Source: Pinguiococcus pyrenoidosus
Lineage: Eukaryota; Sar; Pinguiophyceae; Pinguiochrysidales; Pinguiochrysidaceae
Direction of reading: 5' to 3'
DNA length: 22,697 nucleotides
NCBI GenBank assembly: GCA_019677205.1
Contig: JAAMXY010000123.1
Span: 1-22,697, forward strand
Part shown: positions 17,005 through 22,697 of the stretch, in pieces
Layout of the letters: each line of letters begins with the position of its first letter
How positions within the stretch are numbered: the stretch's first letter is position 1
Notes under the pieces: model-generated
Databases searched by the model: none
What the model saw: only the letters and a program-made list of their open reading frames with translations
Told to the model about the DNA's origin: nothing
Program-made: the position numbers and the translations under genes

Positions 17005-20000
17005 ATGCTACGCTGCCAAAGGCCCCAACGCCTCCGCGCCTTGCTCATATACTCCCTTACAGCCGCCATGCTGCCACGCTGCGGTTCCTTCCGAGTCGCA
17101 CGAGGCATCGGGCGTGTACGGCCCTGGAAAGCGCTGTCTCTGTCCACGGATGCGGATGCCATCGACGCCACGCTGCGTGACACCTTTGGGCTGACGCACT
17201 TCCGGCCTTTGCAGAGGTAGAGAGAGAGAGAGAGAGAGAGAGTGCTGAGAAAGGCTGCAAAGCGCCAAAAGAGTGTTCAGACGTTTAAAGCCCTACGCAG
17301 GAAAGTGGTGGAACGCCTGCTAGAGAACCGCAGCACTCTTGCGGTGCTCTCCACAGGCTATGGAAAGAGCCTTATCTATCAGCTGACGGCGCTGCTGCTA
17401 CCTCCGGGCCTCACGGTGGTGGTGAGTCCGCTGCTGGCGCTCATGAGGTGCGTAGTAGCGCGTGGTGACCAAAGATCCAACTCTGCCGGTGGCTTAGTCG
17501 GGCGGATCTAGGGAGCAAGAGGCGTACATGCGCTCCCTGGGCCTGCCAGCCATTCGCCTGGACAGCACCAACAATGCCGTCGAGATGAGATCGGCGCTTC
17601 AGAGCATCGAGAACGGTGAGAAAGCGCTCTTGACAGCCACTGGGTCAACGGGACGCTGTGCTGAATCCGTGAGTAGGGACCGCCAGGATCGCATTGGTGT
17701 CTCCCGAGAGGTTTATCCAGCGGCGCTTCACCGAGACGCTCAATAGATGTCCAGGTGCGATGCAGCCATGAGAAAGCAACCTAAAGCATCTCCACGTGAC
17801 CGAAAAGCTCCGCCTCCCTCCCCTCGCCCGTTTCTCAGGCGGCGTGAACATGCTCGTCGTCGATGAAGCGCATTGCATGAGCGAATGGGGCCACAGCTTC
17901 CGCCCGGATTACCTCCGCCTCAGCATCGCAGCACAGTCGGCGAAGGTATGTACCGTACGTGGCGCTCCGAATCGCTGCCTTAACGAGTAAAGAAACGTTC
18001 CCTGTCCAAGGTGGTGCTCGCATTGACTGCAACGGCGACACCGAAAGTCCGCGCAGACATCTGCAATCGCCTGGGCATTCCTCCAGGATTTGTGGACTTG
18101 CGCAATGCTGATGCACAGGCAGACGAGGCGGGCTTGATCTGCGGTCCGAGTCGAAGGCCAAACCTAATCCTCTGCGCGCGAGACGCGCCGCCGAAGGGGC
18201 TGAAAGGCGCAACCGATCCCGCCGTGGCGCGTCCCGGAGTGCAGCTGACGCCGGCCTTTGGCATTCCCATCGACGGACTGAAGGAGCGTATCGAGATGCT
18301 CGCGAGGACGCTTTCGCAGCGACCGGCTGGGGACGCGATTGTTTACGTGCGCTACCGATACGAGGTGGGTCTCATCTCCTCGTTGCAGAGCGTCGCCGGA
18401 GCAGAGATCAAGTCAGGATGGTGACCTAGCCGATGCGACGTCTGTTCCCAGGCGGATCTTATTGCAAAGGCCCTCAACGAGGCGGCTGGCGCGATGATGC
18501 ACACCATCAAGAACGTCCGGCTCGGTGGGGACCCAGACGGGGCGACGCAGCGCATGCTGCCCTGGGAAGCAAAGTCGTTCCACGCGGGGAAGAATACCGA
18601 AGATAGAGAAGCGATCCAAGATTGGTTTGTGAATCGGGGCGCTGGCGAAGGTGCAGGGGAGAGCATCGGGGAGAGCCGCATCCTCGTGGGAACCATCGCA
18701 TTTGGACTGGGGGTGGACAAGCCAGACGTGCGCTACGTGTACCACATGCAGCTTCCCGACTGTATCGAAAGCTACGCCCAGGAAGTTGGGCGCGCTGGCC
18801 GCGATGGCGAGCCTTCGCTTTGTGAAGCCTTTGTCAACTTGTCCGACTTTCCGATTAACGAAAATGCCGCGCTCTCGAGCCTACCGACTCTTCAGTCTAT
18901 CCACAGGTATGTGGACCTTATCCTCGGGGACCCCTTCGCCGTGGACGAGGTGATGGAGTGGGCGAGAACACAGAATCTCTGGGAGAACGACAAGATGGAT
19001 GTAGTGACGCTGAACGACCACGGCCGTGATCGCTGGCTGAACCTCCATAGCCTCGGGCTCCTGATCGACGAGAGGGACGTTGGCCTGCAGAAGGCCCTGT
19101 TTCTCCTAGAGGAAGCGCAGTTGCTTCGAATCGAGACTCCCTTCTACGCCATGGCCAAGGCAACCCTATCTGAAGAAGGCAAGGAAGCTGCGAGGTTGTT
19201 CTTGGAGAAAGGACCGGGCGAAACGATGCCGAATGCGGCCGCGTTCGCGGCCGCTGCGGCAGCCAAGAAGCTGGAGGGGAGGCGAGCAAAGATTGCGGAG
19301 TTGGATGTCCTGGCACTGGCGAGAGAGCTTGCTCGTCTCAAGTATGACGTGGACGCATCGGAAGTTCCCGCGGTGGTCGAACCGGCAACGGCTCTCTTCG
19401 CCATTCTGGACGCAGATTTCAATGGGTACTTCAGCAAGGTGGACCTCAGCCAGAATCGCGCGCGGATTCGGTTGAGGACGGAAAAGAAGTCTGGACCGAG
19501 CCTGAGCGAAGCGGCAGTCGCTTGGCTGAAGGACGGGCAGGCCAAGTTCGATCTTGGTGTGGATCTCCGCGGAGTGGAGCGCGCCCTCAAAGAAGAAGGG
19601 AGATCGGCGGGCGCGGGTATTGAAAGTGACTACATTCGACGGCAGCTTGCAGCAGGAATCCACGCCTACCTTCGAAGGTTTGCCGAGCGCGATTCGCGGC
19701 GTGCGGCGGACTGTCTGAATCTGCTAGCTGGCGTTCGAACCAGCGGCTCCGACAACAAATCTCAGACCCCCTCGATCGCCGACAACATGGAAGACTATTT
19801 CGATCTGCCCGTAAGATCTGACGGGCAGCAGTGGGCTGGTCATACCGGACGCAATCGCACGATTGAAAGCGAGGATGGCTTGCTTGGGGTGGTGTTGGGG
19901 GAGAGCGATGTGGAGCTCGACGCCAGCAACCCTCCGACGGCGGTTGGCGTTCGCGCAACCTTGGAGAGGAACGCGACGCAGATACTCCCCCATTCGTCCG

Positions 20001-20377
20001 TCTTAGAGGATGGTCCGGAAGACGTTGTGGAGCAGATGCGCCGCGCTGTCTTTCGCACCAGTGGCGTGGAGGCTGCCTACGAGAGCATTGCGGACCCAGG
20101 TGTACAGGAGCGATGGCGACAGGTCTGCGACTTCGCCAAGAGCGAACGGGGCCGGCTGTGTGGACTGCAGAATCCGACGAGCCTTGCTCGCTTCTGCATG
20201 GGATACGGTTCTCCCCGCCTTGCCTGGGGCATGCGTAAGAAGGTCCCGGGAGAGGCGGATGGCGCGTCGTTCCGGCACTTGTCTGGGTGCCTTGCCTACT
20301 GCAAGTGGACCGACGTGCTGGATGAAGCGACCGCCGTCTTCGATACCGAGAGTGTCAATACGGAGCTTTCCTTGTGA
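17005..20377 (+). CDS. RecQ-family ATP-dependent DNA helicase, probably organelle-targeted
   Basis: Seven exons (17005-17216, 17301-17447, 17512-17615, 17677-17754, 17839-17945, 18011-18364, 18452-20377) join in frame to 975 residues; the six introns are 61 to 87 nt. Helicase motifs run in order: motif 0 F-R-P-L-Q (66-70), Walker A T89-G-Y-G-K-S94, S-P-L-L-A-L-M, V-S-P-E-R-F, D189-E-A-H192, T222-A-T-A-T226, G414[14 protein letters not shown] and Q444-E-V-G-R-A-G-R-D-G453. RecQ enzymes unwind DNA 3' to 5' in recombination and fork repair. The first 50 residues are rich in Arg, Ala and Ser with no acidic residue, like a mitochondrial presequence; Met22 (17068) is an alternative start. The C-terminus (893-935) has an A-R-F-C-x-G-x-x-S-P-R motif like that of some bacterial RecQ-like helicases. 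The usual four-cysteine zinc site and HRDC domain are not evident. Confidence 0.9.
17219..17242 (+). repeat. (AG)12 microsatellite at the donor of RecQ intron 1
   Basis: Twelve AG units start inside the donor site GTAGAG of the 84-nt first RecQ intron (17217-17300), so a repeat makes up the 5' third of the intron. Confidence 0.9.
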
Positions 20378-20516
20378 GGCCGCCAACTAGGCTCCGTTCA
20401 AAACTTGGGATCAAAAATCTGGCAAGAGCTCGCAGAGTCTTGCTGTCTTGATCACACTTTCCAACCCGTCTCGCGCATTTCCCAACGCTTCTCGCGTTTC
20501 CAAGCCCAGGAAAGCT
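20378..20516. other. Convergent spacer (RecQ to cytochrome b5 reductase)
   Basis: Only 139 bp lies between two facing stop codons, so the 3' UTRs probably overlap or are very short. It has two CCCAACnCnTCTCGCnnTTTC-like imperfect repeats near 20462-20500. No other feature is visible. Confidence 0.5.
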
Positions 20517-21188
20517 TTAGAACTTGACCACCTGCTCGGCGGTGAAGCCCATGTCGGCGAGGGTTCCAGTGAGTTCTTTGTCGCCTCTGGGGCCGCAAAG
20601 CGCCTTGTACATGGGAGGAGGTCCGCACACGAAGCAGATGGTGTCCTGCGACAAGGGAGGGCATGAGGCTGACCACGAAGCGCGCAAAAAGAAGAGCGCG
20701 AGCAAATTAAGGACCACGGCTCACCTCGCTCGGCTGCACCCCGTACTTCTCCAGCAGCTCCTGCGAGAGGTAGCCACGCTCGCCCTTCCAGTCCGAGTCT
20801 TCGGGCTCGCCGCTGAGCACATCGATGACCTTGAGCCTGTTGGGGAACGCTTCGGCCCAGTTTATCAAGGTGTCGTGCGCAAGCATGTCGTTCTGACTTC
20901 GGTTGCCAAAGAGCATCAAAACCTCCGTGGTATCCTCGGGGTTTCCGAGGATTGCGTGAAGTGCCTGCGGGCGTGTTCCGGAGGGCATGAGCTGAGCGGG
21001 TGGGACGAGTGCGGGCACGGGGCCATGGTGGTGGCCTTGTAGGATGGTACCTGGATCATCGGAGTGATACCCGTGCCGCCAACCAGCATGACAATCTTGG
21101 AGGCACCGAACGGGTACTGAACCTAGCGAGCAGCGTCCAAGCTTAGCACAGGGAATCCTGTTGGCGCGCAGAGAGAAAGAGAGAGAGG

Positions 21189-21219
<31 letters not shown>

Positions 21220-22012
21220 GGAGATTCTGTTGGCATGCTACCTTGACGTTGAAGGGAATGTGCTTGCATTCGACCATCTCGCCTTCGGCGAGGTTGTCCA
21301 GCCAGGTCGTGGCCTTGCCATCCGGATAGATCTGCAGTGAAGCAATCATTAAAGAGGTGAAGCAATCATCGAAAAAGGGAAGTTCCCAAGCGTTCCCCTA
21401 AGAGACACGAAAAAGAAGGGGGCCAATGCAACGCAACGCAACGCAACGCAACGCAACGCAACGCAACGCAACGCAGTTCCTTTTTGCACCAACCTTCACG
21501 AGCAGCTCAAACTTGCCAGCCGGGTTGGCAGAGAAGGGCGTATACGGCCGCACGACAGGCTCGCCATCGTGCTCGCCGCACTTGAGAAGGATGCAAGCGC
21601 AGGTGGACAGTCCCAGGATCTTATCTGCGAGAAGAGAAGTATCCATTCGCCGCCGTGATGAGCGCTTCGGTGGCAAAGCATTCGACTGGCGCATCACATG
21701 GACTTGCTCACTGACCTTCTGGCAGTCCGAAGGTGAGGAGACGCGTGTCATGCGTGACCACCTCTCTGCTGACGAGGGGCACAGGCGCCCATTCCTCTCC
21801 GAAGAAGCACTCTCCCGGAGGCACGGTCTGCGCCGGAGAGCGGACATGAGCGGGACCGCGATCCCGGGGAAGGCCCGGCGTGCGCGTTGGAAGGCCTCAC
21901 TCACCGCGAACACGGGAGGCTGTCCCAAGGAGCCTGGCAGGCTAGAAGCGGCCATGTTGCGCAGGAAAAGCAGGGGAGCGACACGTCTGGAGAGACTGGC
22001 CACACGGTGCAT
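20517..22012 (-). CDS. NADH-cytochrome b5 reductase
   Basis: Seven exons on the minus strand (22012-21905, 21827-21716, 21624-21494, 21331-21242, 21122-21051, 20964-20725, 20645-20517) join in frame to 293 residues, the usual family length. The enzyme passes electrons from NADH through FAD to cytochrome b5 for lipid desaturation and related reactions. Diagnostic motifs are R99-P-Y-T102 (FAD), G-K-F-E-L-L-V-K, G162-G-T-G-I-T-P168 (NADH ribose/pyrophosphate) and C258-G-P-P-P-M263; the chain ends in Phe, as usual. The N-terminus M-H-R-V-A-S-L-S-R-R-V-A-P-L-L-F-L-R is basic and amphipathic, like a mitochondrial presequence or membrane anchor. The frame extends upstream to 22072, but that codon is GTG, so the ATG at 22012 is chosen; Met20 at 21955 is an alternative. 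Introns 3 and 4 carry microsatellites. Confidence 0.93.
21170..21224. repeat. GA-rich microsatellite in b5 reductase intron 4
   Basis: An imperfect GAGA/GAAA tract of about 55 bp lies in the 119-nt intron at 21241-21123. On the coding strand it is a CT-rich tract about 50 nt before the acceptor. Confidence 0.9.
21428..21475. repeat. (ACGCA)9 pentanucleotide repeat in b5 reductase intron 3
   Basis: Nine perfect ACGCA units at 21431-21475, plus a partial GCA before them, lie in the 162-nt intron at 21493-21332, close to its donor. On the coding strand they read TGCGT. Confidence 0.95.
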
Positions 22013-22581
22013 TGGCCTGGCGTCCGGAGAGGTCGCTTCCCGTCCTGAAGGAAACGCAGCCGAAGCTTTCACTTTGGGGACTGACGCACAACACCGTGCC
22101 GTCTCGAAATGGAGTGATATCGGGAGCGCTCGCGCGGAACTTCGCCGAGTTCAACAGAAGGCCGGCTCGGGGAAAGTATGCGCGCGTTAGGGGTCCGCAC
22201 CGCGCTTTTGAAACTTGCTGCGAGGCCAGGTGGGTCCAATGATTGGAGCGATGGAGATGGCCGAGATGCGCTTCAGCCAATGAAGAAGATGACACTCTGG
22301 ATGTCGTTGGGTAGATGCGCTGAGCAACAGATTCGACAACGTCATCTTTTTCTCAGCGTGTATTCAGCTCAACAAGGTATAGTGCAGGCGCAGTTCAAAG
22401 ATCCACCTCGAAAGCATAGGTAGTGCCACTGCATTTGGCGTCGCTGGTTTGTACCGCGCCGCAGAGCTCCTTCCAGACGCCGACGCCACTGCCGCTTCTC
22501 ACACCGAATCCCAGCCTCTTCCTGTTTTGATCCGCGGCAGAGAACTGGGACGACAGCGGCGCGGAGGCTCTGCTGCTCGGG
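22013..22581. promoter_or_regulatory. Divergent promoter region (b5 reductase and ZIP-like genes)
   Basis: About 570 bp lies between divergent start codons. It contains an inverted CCAAT pair, CCAATGATTGG at 22236-22246, and a third CCAAT at 22277-22281. The minus frame 22652-22395 is open, but its product is unrecognised and it overlaps the ZIP-like start. I do not call it. Any untranslated first exon of the right-hand gene would also lie here. Confidence 0.45.
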
Positions 22582-22697
22582 ATGGGCGTCGACAGCGACA
22601 ATGCCAGTCTGGGCTTCGGCCTCGTCTGCTTCGCAGGCGCCTCCACGGGCATCGGCGCAGGTGCACTAGCAGCCTTTCTCGTTTCTTCGCGGGCGGG
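22582..22697 (+). CDS. N-terminal fragment of a probable ZIP-family metal transporter
   Basis: The frame runs off the right edge after 38 codons. After a short acidic lead (M-G-V-D-S-D-N) comes a Gly/Ala-rich membrane helix, G-F-G-L-V-C-F-A-G-A-S-T-G-I-G-A-G-A. It resembles the first helix of ZIP (ZupT/GufA-like) zinc or divalent-metal importers, where A-G-x-x-T-G-x-G-A is typical. The frame is open upstream to a TGA near 22533, and a G-G-C-A-G before A-G-A-A-C (about 22537-22541) could be a splice acceptor, so this Met may not be the real start. With one helix visible the family call is tentative. Confidence 0.4.
   Translation, partial: MGVDSDNASLGFGLVCFAGASTGIGAGALAAFLVSSRA

Noticed and set aside
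17616-17676. Frameshift or pseudogene in the RecQ gene between the S-P-L-L and V-S-P-E-R motifs
   Set aside because: A 61-nt intron ending in GTGAGTAG restores the frame into [11 protein letters not shown], and all seven exons sum to a multiple of three.
22013-22072. 20 extra N-terminal residues on the b5 reductase
   Set aside because: The codon at 22072 on the minus strand is GTG. ATG at 22012 gives a plausible presequence and normal length.
1-22697. tRNA, rRNA, transposase or retroelement genes
   Set aside because: Read by eye on both strands, none was recognised. A tRNA scan and repeat search would settle this.

Overview
The window is nuclear DNA from a GC-rich, gene-dense eukaryote, most likely a photosynthetic stramenopile (ochrophyte) or another alga with a red-derived complex plastid. 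Five of the nine complete genes are split by short GT-AG introns (17 introns reconstructed, 61 to 381 nt, most 60 to 90 nt). The light-harvesting protein begins with a signal peptide followed by an A-F-A-P motif, as plastid proteins of red-lineage secondary algae do. A GPCR fused to a phosphatase also recalls stramenopiles, where oomycetes carry GPCR fusions. I see no bacterial, viral, transposon, CRISPR, tRNA or rRNA feature. Many long open frames opposite the real genes are side effects of high GC.

Layout, left to right. 1-1214 has no confident gene. 1215-4435 (+) is a seven-helix receptor fused to an inositol polyphosphate 5-phosphatase. 4887-5834 (-) is a GDP-sugar transporter. 7000-8742 (+) is a bHLH-PAS transcription factor. 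9283-10278 (-) is probably Mediator subunit 4. 10419-11428 (+) is a light-harvesting protein. 11582-15170 (-) is a large protein I could not identify. 15593-16580 (+) is a divergent relative of the KDEL receptor. 17005-20377 (+) is a RecQ helicase with seven exons and an organelle-like presequence. 20517-22012 (-) is NADH-cytochrome b5 reductase with seven exons. 22582 to the right edge (+) is the start of a probable ZIP metal transporter.

Genes alternate between strands, giving compact convergent and divergent pairs with spacers from 139 to about 990 bp. This is ordinary compact eukaryotic order, not an operon. The genes serve separate jobs: lipid signalling, Golgi sugar import, transcription, light harvesting, ER-Golgi traffic, DNA maintenance and membrane redox. 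Two convergent spacers hold tandem repeats, several introns hold microsatellites, and CCAAT boxes, some as inverted pairs, recur upstream of genes.

The strongest candidates for new biology are the receptor-phosphatase fusion, the PAS domain that appears interrupted by long low-complexity insertions, the ERD2-like protein lacking several retrieval-signal residues, and the unidentified 1173-residue protein. All intron calls are by eye, from reading-frame continuity and recognisable protein motifs.
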